From Acidithiobacillus concretivorus (lineage in GTDB: Bacteria > Pseudomonadota > Gammaproteobacteria > Acidithiobacillales > Acidithiobacillaceae): a stretch of 64,000 nt of DNA. The DNA is taken from the NCBI RefSeq assembly GCF_018853445.1, contig NZ_JABELD010000029.1, positions 1 through 64,000 on the forward strand. The letters are read 5' to 3'. The notes beneath the pieces were generated by a model. That model did no database searches and was not told the DNA's origin. It was given only the letters and a program-made list of their open reading frames with translations. Shown here piece by piece: positions 27,725 to 35,611 of this stretch. Positions within the stretch are counted from its first letter, which is position 1. Every line of letters begins with the position of its first letter. Both the position numbers and the translations under genes were made by a program.

Positions 27725-28192
27725 TTACTTGTGTTTCCACGGCAGGCCGCTGGCTTTCCAGCCCTCGACTTTGCCGCGCTGACCCTGGTGGTCCTGCTTA
27801 CCTTCAAAGCCCCCCAGAATGTTGTAGCAGTGGTGATAACCCAAACTGGCCAGATGCTCGGCAGCCGCCAGCGAACGGCCACCGGTACGGCAAAGCAGCA
27901 GCAGGAAATGGTCGGGTGTTACTTCTTTTTTGATTTGCTGGTCAAAATCCGGATTGGGCGTCATGCCGGGATAGTTCTGCCAGGGAATATGTTTACTGTT
28001 TTCAATCATGCCCACGAAATCCAGCTCTGGATGCGAGCGGACATCCACTAGCACGGCGTCGGGATGCTCCCGAAGCAGCGCATGGGCTTCTTCCGGCGTC
28101 ATATCCCCGGCGTGACGTTTGCCGGCAGCCTTGGCGCGTTCATGGGCTTTTTCAAGAATTTCTGCGGTACTCATGGCGGTTGTCATATTCAT
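27725..28192 (-). CDS. Single-domain rhodanese-like sulfurtransferase
   Basis: 155 residues. The N-terminal ~30 residues are Ala/Lys/Glu-rich. The rhodanese domain follows with VLVDVRSHPELDFVGMIENSKHIPW and the active loop LLLCRTGGRS (catalytic Cys in CRTGGRS), then LASLGYHHCYNILGGFEG. No signal peptide, so it is cytoplasmic. Rhodaneses move sulfane sulfur and are abundant in sulfur-oxidising bacteria. Two nearby upstream ATGs exist; the annotated start gives MNMTTAMSTAEIL and MST could also serve. It marks the left border of the accessory island. Confidence 0.85.
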   Translation of the reverse strand: MNMTTAMSTAEILEKAHERAKAAGKRHAGDMTPEEAHALLREHPDAVLVDVRSHPELDFVGMIENSKHIPWQNYPGMTPNPDFDQQIKKEVTPDHFLLLLCRTGGRSLAAAEHLASLGYHHCYNILGGFEGKQDHQGQRGKVEGWKASGLPWKHK

Positions 28193-28275
28193 GTTGGTCT
28201 CCTCATGGCGGGATCATGCTTATCCCTACCTTTCATTGTCAAATATAGCACGCCCTGCTGAATTTTAAGGCGACC

Positions 28276-28530
28276 TCACGGCCGGAATTGTTTTTGACGT
28301 TTCAGATTCTGAATCTGCTCTTCAACGGTACTTGGCGCTGAATGTTTGGCCCATAGGCCAAAAGCATTATGATGCGAAGCAGAGGTGTCTTTTCCAGGCA
28401 TCCTATTATCAATAGGCTCCATGACGGCGGCTGGCTTCACACGATAAAGAACGATGACTCGCTCCTTTCGGGTCAATGCCTTGATAATTTCTGCAGATTT
28501 CTTCCGCAGGTCAACAAATGATGCTTCCAC
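28276..28530 (-). CDS. Phd/YefM-type antitoxin without a partner toxin
   Basis: About 84 residues from a GTG at 28530, seven bases after AAGGG; a TTG at 28560 would add ten codons. The start M(V)EASFVDLRKKSAEIIKAL and RVIVLYRVKPAAVMEPID are the Phd/YefM DNA-binding fold. The end NAFGLWAKHS resembles the toxin-binding tail of PIN-toxin (VapC) partners. No PIN or other toxin gene is adjacent: rhodanese lies on one side, the attC-like hairpin and hicA on the other. It may be an orphan antitoxin or the remains of a cassette. Confidence 0.7.
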   Translation of the reverse strand: MEASFVDLRKKSAEIIKALTRKERVIVLYRVKPAAVMEPIDNRMPGKDTSASHHNAFGLWAKHSAPSTVEEQIQNLKRQKQFRP

Positions 28531-28562
28531 GTTCAGACCCTTGATAAGTACGAATTGCAACG

Positions 28563-28617
28563 GTCCAACAAACGGTTCAGTTCGTGGCTTCGCACGATCT
28601 GACCTTGTTCGTTAGGC
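28563..28617 (-). repeat. Integron attC-like recombination hairpin
   Basis: A 55-base imperfect palindrome bounded by GCCTAAC and GTTGGAC (minus strand), which fit the attC cores RYYYAAC and GTTRRRY. Inside are nested arms GGTCAG versus CTGAACC (one extra unpaired A, as is usual in attC) and TCGTG versus CACGA around a loop CGAAGC. It begins directly after the hicA stop and ends just before the antitoxin frame, exactly where a cassette's attC would sit. No integrase is in the window. The core pair alone could arise by chance; the nested stem and placement make the call better than that. Confidence 0.55.
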
Positions 28618-28830
28618 CTACAAGTCACCGGGTTTTAGCCCTGTATGTTTGGAAATGCGGGCAAGCATACGAGGCCCGATTTCTTCCCCGTCATGGAATG
28701 CAAACACGAAATCAGGCCAGCCAGCGCGAGATAATGTGCGGTGAGAACCCGATTGCCGTTTGAGCTTCCAGCCGATGCCAAGGAGAGCGACAAAAATACG
28801 CTTCGCCTTTGCGGAAGGCCATTGGCTCAT
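28618..28830 (-). CDS. hicA: HicA mRNA interferase toxin
   Basis: 70 residues, typical HicA. The small double-stranded RNA-binding-like fold is seen as GWKLKRQSGSHRTLSRAG with catalytic His30, followed by FAFHDGEEIGPRMLARISKHTGL. HicA cleaves mRNA in the absence of HicB. The start overlaps the hicB stop (ATGA), so antitoxin and toxin are coupled with the antitoxin first. The stop codon abuts an attC-like site, so the pair looks like a mobile toxin-antitoxin cassette. Confidence 0.85.
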   Translation of the reverse strand: MSQWPSAKAKRIFVALLGIGWKLKRQSGSHRTLSRAGWPDFVFAFHDGEEIGPRMLARISKHTGLKPGDL

Positions 28831-29033
28831 GCAGCAACGAATTCAATGTTAATGGTCATAGGGCGGTTCTCGCCGGATTCAATACGTTCGGCAAGTGCGC
28901 GAAGTGCCAGTGTTTCGGCCTTAGCCATTGCCTCTTCGGCGGTGGTGCCATAAGTAAGCACACCAGGAATTTCTGGAACTTCCGCCAACCAGCGGCCATC
29001 GGTTTCGCGCTCATACTCAATGTGCAAATTCAT
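28827..29033 (-). CDS. hicB: HicB antitoxin, short form
   Basis: 68 residues from the ATG at 29033, five bases after GGAGG; a start four codons upstream is less likely. The partial RNase-H-like HicB fold is visible: MNLHIEYERETDGRWLAEVPEIPGVLTYGTTAEEAMAKAETLALRALAE. A separate C-terminal DNA-binding domain is absent, as in the short HicB class. It neutralises the following HicA. A promoter-like sequence lies upstream. Confidence 0.84.
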   Translation of the reverse strand: MNLHIEYERETDGRWLAEVPEIPGVLTYGTTAEEAMAKAETLALRALAERIESGENRPMTINIEFVAA

Positions 29034-29063
29034 GGTGCCCTCCACTGCGTAATAATGGTGATT

Positions 29064-29093
29064 ATTTTACACCCACGGGCTAAAGTTGCCCAA
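29064..29093 (-). promoter_or_regulatory. Candidate promoter of hicBA
   Basis: On the minus strand TTGGGC (29088-29093) and TAAAAT (29064-29069) are separated by 18 bases, with the -10 about 31 bases before the hicB ATG. The -35 overlaps a GTTGGGC heptamer that could be an attC core remnant. Confidence 0.35.
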
Positions 29094-29349
29094 CGGTTGA
29101 ATGATGGGTTGGTCGAAGCCGCTACGCGGAGGAGTAGCCTGCTGTGGCTTCGCGAATTATTCTGCATCTACTGCGCCGAGCTTACCAGAACGGTTGGTTC
29201 ACACCAGTCAACGAACGTGACAGTCAACAAGGTGGAGGCCAAGGCTCCCGGGATTGCGTACTTGCTGGCGTCATCCGCATAGTTACAAAGCCGTTCATTT
29301 CCAAGTCGTGCGCCTTCCCGCCGTGCCTCCAATGCCTTATATTCAGGTC

Positions 29350-29590
29350 ACATACACTGCCGGAGCTCTTCAAGGATGAGGGCGCGCTGAGGCAAATATG
29401 GAGCGATCCCGAAACCCCCAAGGGATTTTTACAAGGACTGGCCGAGAAGGGCTATAACCGGGAACTGCTGACCGAGAAGTACAACAACGCTATCGCCGAT
29501 GCGTTTGCGGAGCTGGGTACCCTGGTACAGGTAAGGGAAGTGTTCAGCGGGTTTCAGCGGTATTTGTATGATGAACGGCAAAGGGAATAA
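29350..29590 (+). pseudogene. 3' remnant of a type I restriction (HsdR-like) gene
   Basis: The frame that stops at 29590 has a recognisable segment only from about residue LPELFKDEGALRQIWSDP onward. LRQIWSDPETPKGFLQGLAEKGYNRELL resembles the C-terminal helical domain of EcoEI-class HsdR subunits. The part upstream of about 29350 has no protein-like pattern and no good start, so the gene has lost its 5' end. The tail (AFAELGTLVQVREVFSGFQRYLYDE) is not recognised. The stop is two bases before the HARE/GIY-YIG gene, which indicates that the two were once one operon. The HsdR assignment rests on a short motif. Confidence 0.5.
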
Positions 29591-29592
29591 AA

Positions 29593-30372
29593 ATGAGCGT
29601 AACGGACAAGAAATGGCGTGCTGTCATAGATGAGGTGTTGGCGGAATCATCTATGCCGTTACACTACACTGACATTGCGGAGCGTATTGTAGAAAGAAAA
29701 CTTAGGATCAACCTGGGTGCTACTCCAGCGGCTACTGTGAACGCTCAGATATCTCGATCTATCAAACATGAGGGCTCAGATTCGCCATACGTACGAGTGG
29801 ATCGGGGCGTTTTTGCTTTAAAGAGCATGATTGGTGAGACTCCAGCAGCTTTTCCCCAGGGTTCAGAGAATGTAAGCGCTGAGGTCGATGAATACCAGTA
29901 TGATATTATTACTTCTTTCGGAATGTTCTGGCGCCGTGACAATGTAGAATGGAATGCAATGCCTAAACTTTACGGGGTCCAACAGATAGGCGCCGACTCA
30001 GTAGACTTCTGCAGACAAATTGGCATCTATCTACTGTATGACGGCAGAGAGGTAATTTACGTTGGACGTAGCACTGACCGCCCATTAGGACGACGACTTT
30101 ACGAGCATACTACTGATCGTATGGCTACAAGATGGGATCGGTTTTCGTGGTTCGGTCTGCTTCCTGTATCCGAGACCGGCAGCATCGGGGTTATGCCAGT
30201 GACATACCCAGCGGAAAAGCTGATTCCTGCATTGGAAGCAATACTTATTGAGGCCCTGGAACCACGGCAAAATCGAAAGCGTGGGGATGATCTCGCGGCA
30301 GTGGAGTATAGCCAGAAAACTGACCCAGATATTGATAAGAGAAAGGCTAAAGCCCTTATCGATAGGATATAG
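29593..30372 (+). CDS. HARE-HTH / GIY-YIG domain nuclease
   Basis: 259 residues. Residues about 6-78 match a HARE-HTH domain: WRAVIDEVLAESSMPLHYTDIAERI, then RSIKHEGSDSPYVRVDRGVFAL. Residues about 140-230 form a GIY-YIG nuclease: GIYLLYDGREVIYVGRST (Gly144, Ile145, Tyr146 and Tyr156-Val-Gly158), Arg168 in LGRRLYEH, and a C-terminal Glu with Asn227 in LIEALEPRQNRKRG. HARE-HTH domains occur in bacterial restriction-type proteins, and GIY-YIG cuts DNA. The start is coupled to the HsdR-like remnant. Codon use (AGA, CGA, TCT, ATA) differs visibly from the flanking core genes, which suggests transfer. A defence role, perhaps against modified DNA, is inference. Confidence 0.75.
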   Translation: MSVTDKKWRAVIDEVLAESSMPLHYTDIAERIVERKLRINLGATPAATVNAQISRSIKHEGSDSPYVRVDRGVFALKSMIGETPAAFPQGSENVSAEVDEYQYDIITSFGMFWRRDNVEWNAMPKLYGVQQIGADSVDFCRQIGIYLLYDGREVIYVGRSTDRPLGRRLYEHTTDRMATRWDRFSWFGLLPVSETGSIGVMPVTYPAEKLIPALEAILIEALEPRQNRKRGDDLAAVEYSQKTDPDIDKRKAKALIDRI

Positions 30373-30594
30373 TACGGGCAGAGGAGATCAGCAACATAAC
30401 TTGTTAAGAAAATGGACTGCTGTCCAGATTATGATCACCAGACCGCTGGGGTGGTATTATGCGGAGCGAACTTCAGGTTTAGACTGGAGGCGGTCGTTGG
30501 ATTGCGCTAGGCTTAACCCAGGTGGATTTGCTCACTCCAGAAGGAGACCAATTCATGAATCAAACGAATGGGGCGCTTAGGCTTGGCGTAATTC
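30373..30594 (+). other. Gap before second hicAB, with a 15-codon leader ORF
   Basis: 222 bases with no conserved gene. At 30554 an ATG with a strong AAGGAG site eight bases upstream opens a 15-codon frame (MNQTNGALRLGVILG) that stops at 30601, overlapping the TTG start of hicA at 30595 in another frame. It may be a translational-coupling leader for the toxin, or the mark of a lost or shifted start. A TATTAT hexamer near 30455 could be a -10 element. Confidence 0.4.
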
Positions 30595-30855
30595 TTGGGT
30601 AGACACGAAAAAATCCAGACTGCCGTTCTCGGCGGCCGGAGCGATGCCAACATAGCTTTTGTTGACCTTTTGTCTTTGTTAGGTGGTCTCGGATTTATGC
30701 TTCGCGTCAAGGGAGACCATCATATCCTTACCAAAGAAGGGGTGGCCGAGATCATCAATCTCCAACCCATAGGACGCATGGCGAAGCCCTACCAAGTGAA
30801 GCAAACGCGCAGCATACTCACCAAATATCAACTAGGGATTAATAACGATGAGTAA
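30595..30855 (+). CDS. hicA: HicA-family toxin, second copy (different subfamily)
   Basis: 86 residues from a TTG at 30595 (MGRHEKIQTAVLGGRSDANIAFVDLLSLLGGLGF). The HicA signature is RVKGDHHILTKEGVAEIINLQP with catalytic His in DHH (usually SHH), then GRMAKPYQVKQTRSILTKYQL. This subfamily places toxin before antitoxin, opposite to the first pair. A strong ribosome-binding site upstream serves a short leader frame instead of this start, so toxin translation may be deliberately weak. It overlaps hicB by eight bases. Confidence 0.82.
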   Translation: MGRHEKIQTAVLGGRSDANIAFVDLLSLLGGLGFMLRVKGDHHILTKEGVAEIINLQPIGRMAKPYQVKQTRSILTKYQLGINNDE

Positions 30856-31057
30856 GTATGAACTGGTCATTTATTGGAGTAACGAAGACGATGCTTTTAT
30901 CGTGGAAGTTCCTGAGCTCCCTGGCTGCATGGCCGATGGCGCGTCTTATCAAGAGGCGGTAACCAATGTGGAACGGGTGATTAGTGAATGGGTCGAGATG
31001 GCAACGGATCTGGGGCGCTCTATACCAGAGCCACGCGGGCGGTTGCTTTATGCGTGA
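30848..31057 (+). CDS. hicB: HicB-family antitoxin, second copy
   Basis: 69 residues: MSKYELVIYWSNEDDAFIVEVPELPGCMADGASYQEAVTNVERVISEWVE then GRSIPEPRGRLLYA, the classic short HicB. It overlaps hicA and forms a complete second toxin-antitoxin module. It is clearly different in sequence from the minus-strand HicB at 28.8-29.0 kb, so cross-neutralisation is not expected. It ends 50 bases from the convergent nrdB stop and marks the right border of the accessory island. Confidence 0.85.
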   Translation: MSKYELVIYWSNEDDAFIVEVPELPGCMADGASYQEAVTNVERVISEWVEMATDLGRSIPEPRGRLLYA

Positions 31058-31107
31058 AGTCTCCTTGTTTGCATTTGACGCCCCTGCTGCGGTCAGAGTC
31101 CCCAACA

Positions 31108-32223
31108 TCAATCCCAGCTCAGCGCCCCGCCAGTCTGATACTCCGTCACCCGGGTTTCAAAAAAGTTCTTTTCCTTTTTGAGGTCCATCATTTCGCTCAT
31201 CCACGGGAAAGGGTTTTGTACGCCCGGATATTGCTGCGGCAGGCCTAGTTGTACTAACCGCCGGTTTCCGATGAATTTGACGTAGTCCTTGAATATTGGG
31301 GCATTCAGGCCCAGAACCCCACGGGGCATGGTGTCGTCGGCGTAGGCGCATTCCAGTTCCACGCCACGACGAATCAGATCAATAATTTCCTGCTGGAAGG
31401 TTTCTGTCCAAAGCTGTGGATTTTCGACCTTGATCTGATTGGCCAAATCAATACCAAAATTACAGTGCATGGATTCATCGCGCAGAATGTACTGGTATTG
31501 TTCGGCTGCGCCTACCATCTTGTTCTGTCGGCCCATGGCCAGAATCTGGCTGAACCCGACATAGAAAAAAGTTCCTTCCATAATGGCCGCAAAAACAATC
31601 AACGAGCGCAGCAGTTTCTGGTCATTTTCCAGGGTGCCCGTCTTGAAGTTGGGGTCGGCCAGGATGTCGATGAAGGGCATCAGAAACTGGTCTTTATCCC
31701 GCACCGATGGTACTTCGTGGTACATGTTGAAGATTTCACCTTCATCCAGGCCAATGGATTCAATAATATACTGATAGGCGTGGGTGTGAATGGCTTCCTC
31801 AAAGGCTTGCCGTAACATGTATTGGCGGCATTCCGGCGCAGTAATATGCCGATAGGTGCCCAGTACAATGTTGTTGGCAGCGAGGCTGTCGGCTGTCACA
31901 AAAAAACCAAGATTACGCTTGACGATACGGCGCTCATCTTCCGTGAGGCCTTTGGGGTCTTTCCAAAGGGCAATATCACGAGACATCTGGATTTCCTGGG
32001 GCATCCAGTGGTTAGCGCAGGCGGCCAGATACTTGTCCCAGGCCCACTGATACTTGAAAGGAACCAGTTGATTGACATCCGCACGACCGTTGATGATGCG
32101 TTTGTCTTCGGCCCGTACCCGGGCGAAACGCATGCTTTCCTCTTCCGGCACAGACTCCGGCAAATCATTCAGGCTGCTGCTGCGCAGTGGTTCGGGACGC
32201 AGGCTGTTTTCAAAATTCAACAT
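31108..32223 (-). CDS. nrdB: Ribonucleotide reductase class I beta subunit
   Basis: 371 residues. Diiron ligands are readable: Asp in [11 protein letters not shown], the [11 protein letters not shown] motif with Glu, His and the radical Tyr two residues after the second His, and the second Glu/His set in [12 protein letters not shown]. The tyrosine is kept, so this is not the Tyr-to-Phe class Ic type. The C-terminus ([11 protein letters not shown]) is the R1-binding tail. It provides the radical for NrdA. It lies 20 bases after nrdA with an AGGAG site. Confidence 0.93.
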   Translation of the reverse strand: MLNFENSLRPEPLRSSSLNDLPESVPEEESMRFARVRAEDKRIINGRADVNQLVPFKYQWAWDKYLAACANHWMPQEIQMSRDIALWKDPKGLTEDERRIVKRNLGFFVTADSLAANNIVLGTYRHITAPECRQYMLRQAFEEAIHTHAYQYIIESIGLDEGEIFNMYHEVPSVRDKDQFLMPFIDILADPNFKTGTLENDQKLLRSLIVFAAIMEGTFFYVGFSQILAMGRQNKMVGAAEQYQYILRDESMHCNFGIDLANQIKVENPQLWTETFQQEIIDLIRRGVELECAYADDTMPRGVLGLNAPIFKDYVKFIGNRRLVQLGLPQQYPGVQNPFPWMSEMMDLKKEKNFFETRVTEYQTGGALSWD

Positions 32224-32243
32224 AACGGCAATTTCTCCTCTGC

Positions 32244-35096
32244 TTATTGGCAGGCTTCACAGGTGGGATCATCAATGGCACAGGCCTTGGGCTGGTGGCC
32301 GGACACGGCATTGAGCGTGCCTGTTTGGACAGTAGATTTTTCCGCCGCTGTGGCTCCCAGCGAACGCAGGTAATAGGTGGTTTTGAGCCCGCGCTTCCAG
32401 GCCAGACGGTAGGTTTCATCAATTTTCTTGCCGGACGGCTGACCAAAATACAGGTTCAGACTTTGCGCCTGATCCAGCCATTTCTGACGACGGGCAGCGG
32501 CCTCTACCAGCCATTCCGGATCGGTTTCGAAGGCATTGGCATAGAGCGGCTTGAGGGCGGCAGGAATGCGGTCCACGGGCAAGACCGATCCGTCGAAGTA
32601 TTTGAGGTCATTAACCATGACTTCGTCCCAGAGTCCCTGACGTTTGAGGTCATGCACCAGGTAGCTGTTTACCACCGTAAATTCGCCGGACAGGTTGGAT
32701 TTGACGTAAAGGTTTTGATAAATGGGCTCAATCCCCTGGCTGACGCCGACAATATTGGAAATGGTCGCCGTGGGGGCAATGGCCAGACAATTGCTGTTAC
32801 GGATGCCTTTGCGAACCTTGTCCCGCAGCCCGTTCCAGTCGAGGCGAATGCTGCGGTCTACGTCAACGCCGTGTTCGCGACTGGCGGCCAGCAGTTCGAT
32901 ACTGTCTATGGGTAATACCCCCTGACTCCAGAGTGAACCCTGGAAGCTCGGGTAACTGCCCCGTTCCTGCGCCAGATCAGCAGAAGCTTCAATGGCGTAG
33001 TAGGAAATCACTTCCTGACTGATGTCTGCAAAGGCGACAGCCGCTGCCGAAGCATAGGGTATCCGCATTTCCAGCAGGGCATCTGAAAAGCCCATCAGAC
33101 CCAGACCCACAGGACGATGGCGCATATTGCTGTTGCGCGCTTTGGCCACTGCGTAGTAGTTCATGTCGATGACATTATCGAGCATGCGCATGGCGGTGCG
33201 GATGGTCCGGCTGAGCTTGTCGGTGTCCAGCAGTTCCAGCAGATCTTCGGGCGTGCTGTCGGTGCGCAGGGCGGATTGATCGGTGCTTGCGGTATTTTTA
33301 AGGTGCGCAATCAGGTTCACGGAGCCCAGATTACAAACGGCAATTTCCTTGTCGTTGGTGTTGAGGGTGATTTCCGTGCAGAGATTGGAACTATGTACGA
33401 CGCCCACGTGCTGCTGCGGGCTGCGCAGATTGCAGGGATCCTTGAAAGTAATCCAGGGATGGCCGGTTTCAAACAGCATGGTCAGCATTTTGCGCCACAG
33501 CTGCAGAGCCGGGATTTTTTTGTACAGTTCGATTTCACCCGCATCTGCCATGCGCTCGTAATGTTCGTAGCGTTCCCGGAAAGCGGAGCCGGTCAGATCA
33601 TGCAGGTCTGCCGTTTCATTTGGGCTGAACAGCGTCCAGGCAGTACCACTTTCCACCCGCTCCATAAACAGGTCAGGAATCCAGTTGGCGGTGTTCATGT
33701 CATGGGTGCGGCGCCGGTCATCGCCGGTGTTTTTGCGCAGTTCAAGAAATTCCTCAATGTCCATGTGCCAGGTTTCGAGGTAAGCGCAGACTGCACCCTT
33801 GCGTTTGCCGCCCTGGTTGACGGCAACGGCGGTGTCATTGACCACCTTGAGGAAAGGTACGACGCCCTGGGATTTGCCATTGGTGCCCTTGATGAAAGAA
33901 CCCAGTGCCCGTACAGGGGTCCAGTCGTTACCCAGGCCGCCGCTGAATTTGGAGAGCAAGGCGTTTTCCTTGATGGCCTCGTAAATATCATCCAGATCGT
34001 CGCCCACGGTGGTCAGGAAGCAGCTCGACAATTGCGGGCGCAAGGTTCCTGAATTGAAAAGGGTGGGGGTCGAACTGACAAAATCGAAGCTGGATAGCAC
34101 TTCATAAAAGGCGATGGCCTGTTCTTCACGATTCACTTCATTGACAGCCAGACCCATGGCCACCCGCATCCAGAAAGACTGAGGCAGTTCAATGTGGCGT
34201 TCGCGGACATGCAGGAAGTAACGATCATAAAGAATCTGCAGGCCCAGATACTGGAAATTGAGGTCGCGCTCGGGTTTGATGGCCGCCGTAATGCGGTCCA
34301 GATCATATTGACCAAGGCGCGGATCAATCAATTCGTGCGCAATACCGGTCTGCAGGTAATCCCGGAAATATTCAGGATAGCGGGCGGCCATTTCGGTCTG
34401 GGTGGCGGCTTCACCCAACACTTCCCAGCGTACCCGGTCCAGCAACAGGCGCGCAGAAACATAAGCATAGGCGGGGTCGCGCTCGATCATGACCCGGCTG
34501 GCCAAAATGGGGGCCTGAAACAGTTCATCTTCGCTGATGCCGTCGTACAAATTTTTGCTGGTGTTGTTCATCAGGGTATCAACGGAAACAGCTTCTCCAA
34601 GACCGCTGCAGGCTTCCTGAATGACGGCCCGCAAACGCTTCAGGTCGAGCACCCGCTGAGTACCGTCCGGGTATTTCACCTGAATTTGCGGTGTGTCCGT
34701 CTGAGGAGCTGAAACGTTCTGTTGACGGCGTTCGCGGGCGCGCTCTTCGCGGTAAAGCACGTAGGCACGCGCGACTTCATGTTCACCCGCCCGCATCAAG
34801 GCCAGCTCTACCTGATCCTGAATATCTTCTATATGAAAGGTGCCGCCACCCGGCTGACGTCTTTGCAGCGCCTCAATGACCTGTCCGGTCAGGCGCGTGA
34901 CGAGGTCGCGCACCCGGGCGCTGGCGGCACCGCTGCCACCTTCCACAGCCAGAAAGGCTTTGGTCATGGCAATATGAATTTTGCTGGCATCAAAGGTGAC
35001 CATCGCATTGTTGCGGCGGATGACCTTGTAATGACTGGCTTCTGATGGATCATATGCAGGATTGCTGACAACAGTTTGAGCGGCGGGATTGGGCAT
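32244..35096 (-). CDS. nrdA: Ribonucleotide reductase class I alpha subunit
   Basis: 950 residues. The N-terminal ATP-cone (about 22-115, [20 protein letters not shown]) gives dATP feedback control. The catalytic barrel includes [11 protein letters not shown] (active-site Cys), NFGS-like loop regions and [18 protein letters not shown]. The C-terminus has the redox CxxC (CEACQ). It reduces ribonucleoside diphosphates to deoxy forms. GGAG lies seven bases before the ATG. Expression is from a promoter covered by two NrdR boxes. Confidence 0.95.
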   Translation of the reverse strand: MPNPAAQTVVSNPAYDPSEASHYKVIRRNNAMVTFDASKIHIAMTKAFLAVEGGSGAASARVRDLVTRLTGQVIEALQRRQPGGGTFHIEDIQDQVELALMRAGEHEVARAYVLYREERARERRQQNVSAPQTDTPQIQVKYPDGTQRVLDLKRLRAVIQEACSGLGEAVSVDTLMNNTSKNLYDGISEDELFQAPILASRVMIERDPAYAYVSARLLLDRVRWEVLGEAATQTEMAARYPEYFRDYLQTGIAHELIDPRLGQYDLDRITAAIKPERDLNFQYLGLQILYDRYFLHVRERHIELPQSFWMRVAMGLAVNEVNREEQAIAFYEVLSSFDFVSSTPTLFNSGTLRPQLSSCFLTTVGDDLDDIYEAIKENALLSKFSGGLGNDWTPVRALGSFIKGTNGKSQGVVPFLKVVNDTAVAVNQGGKRKGAVCAYLETWHMDIEEFLELRKNTGDDRRRTHDMNTANWIPDLFMERVESGTAWTLFSPNETADLHDLTGSAFRERYEHYERMADAGEIELYKKIPALQLWRKMLTMLFETGHPWITFKDPCNLRSPQQHVGVVHSSNLCTEITLNTNDKEIAVCNLGSVNLIAHLKNTASTDQSALRTDSTPEDLLELLDTDKLSRTIRTAMRMLDNVIDMNYYAVAKARNSNMRHRPVGLGLMGFSDALLEMRIPYASAAAVAFADISQEVISYYAIEASADLAQERGSYPSFQGSLWSQGVLPIDSIELLAASREHGVDVDRSIRLDWNGLRDKVRKGIRNSNCLAIAPTATISNIVGVSQGIEPIYQNLYVKSNLSGEFTVVNSYLVHDLKRQGLWDEVMVNDLKYFDGSVLPVDRIPAALKPLYANAFETDPEWLVEAAARRQKWLDQAQSLNLYFGQPSGKKIDETYRLAWKRGLKTTYYLRSLGATAAEKSTVQTGTLNAVSGHQPKACAIDDPTCEACQ

Positions 35097-35191
35097 GTTG
35101 AGACTCCGAAGCTGGGCGTAAAGGGCCTGGAAAAAGCGTTTGTGTCACGCAATGGGCACCCGGAAAACAATTTGCCTACCAGACACCTCAC

Positions 35192-35238
35192 ACACCAAAT
35201 ATAGTCTTGCTGGCGCTGTTGTCAACTACATATTGTGG
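35192..35238 (-). promoter_or_regulatory. nrdAB promoter with two NrdR boxes
   Basis: Box 1 (35192-35207) matches 13 of 16 and box 2 (35223-35238) 11 of 16 positions of the palindromic NrdR consensus (ACAC-TATATATA-GTGT). Their centres are 31 bases apart, the spacing normal for NrdR. On the minus strand TTGACA (35220-35225) and TATATT (35198-35203), 16 bases apart, form a sigma-70 promoter. The -10 lies in box 1 and the -35 touches box 2, so NrdR-ATP/dATP binding would block polymerase. Confidence 0.8.
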
Positions 35239-35319
35239 ATGAAAGGGTGGATAAACGGCTTGCAAGGTGTGGATAAGATAGCCAGTGCAATCATTTTGCG
35301 AAGGTTTTCGGAGGGGCAC

Positions 35320-35511
35320 AAAAACGGCAGAGGGCGGGGAGGCTTTGCAGCGACTTTGGCCCGCGCCGTGGTTGTTCTTGGTGAAATCCTGCGCCCGTCA
35401 GGAGAGCTGTCTGAGCCCAAAGGGCGAGTTCTCTCCTGACAGCAGGATGAGCCTTAGAACAACAGGCAAGGGCCGTTGGCGCAAAAAGCCTCCCCGCCCT
35501 CTGCCGTTTTT
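35320..35511. repeat. 192-bp nested palindrome (possible miniature element or cruciform)
   Basis: Outer arms of 27 bases (35320-35346 and 35485-35511) are perfect inverted repeats rich in G/C with A5/T5 ends. Inside are GTTGTTCT/AGAACAAC (35371/35456), ATCCTGC/GCAGGAT (35386/35442), GTCAGGAGAG/CTCTCCTGAC (35397/35431) and GCCC-AAA-GGGC at the centre. It encodes no protein. It could be a MITE-like element, a structured RNA, or a strong two-way terminator between the nrdA and tldD promoters. No target-site duplication is obvious. The rest of the 35097-35611 gap holds the nrdA promoter on one side and the tldD leader on the other. Confidence 0.75.
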
Positions 35512-35552
35512 ATGGGAATTACAGATCACTTCTAAAGAGGTAAAATTTGGAC

Positions 35553-35582
35553 TTGTTCTAATTGGTGTCTTGGGCGCATACT
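35553..35582 (+). promoter_or_regulatory. Weak candidate promoter of tldD
   Basis: TTGTTC (35553-35558) and CATACT (35577-35582) are spaced by 18 bases, 29 bases before the tldD ATG. Matches are only moderate. Confidence 0.3.
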
Positions 35583-35611
35583 GACGGCTTAGACTCTCAA
35601 GGAAGGATGAT

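Noticed and set aside
30505-30520. GCTTAAC heptamer as another attC core near the second hicA
   Set aside because: Such heptamers occur about once per 500 bases by chance, and no partner core or palindrome was found here.
33117-34052. 311-codon plus-strand frame opposite nrdA
   Set aside because: It lies wholly inside a strongly conserved gene on the other strand, has no recognisable protein pattern and no ribosome site; it is a shadow of codon bias.
35140-35439. 99-codon frame covering the nrdA upstream region
   Set aside because: It runs through the NrdR boxes and half of the palindrome, has no SD and no protein-like pattern.
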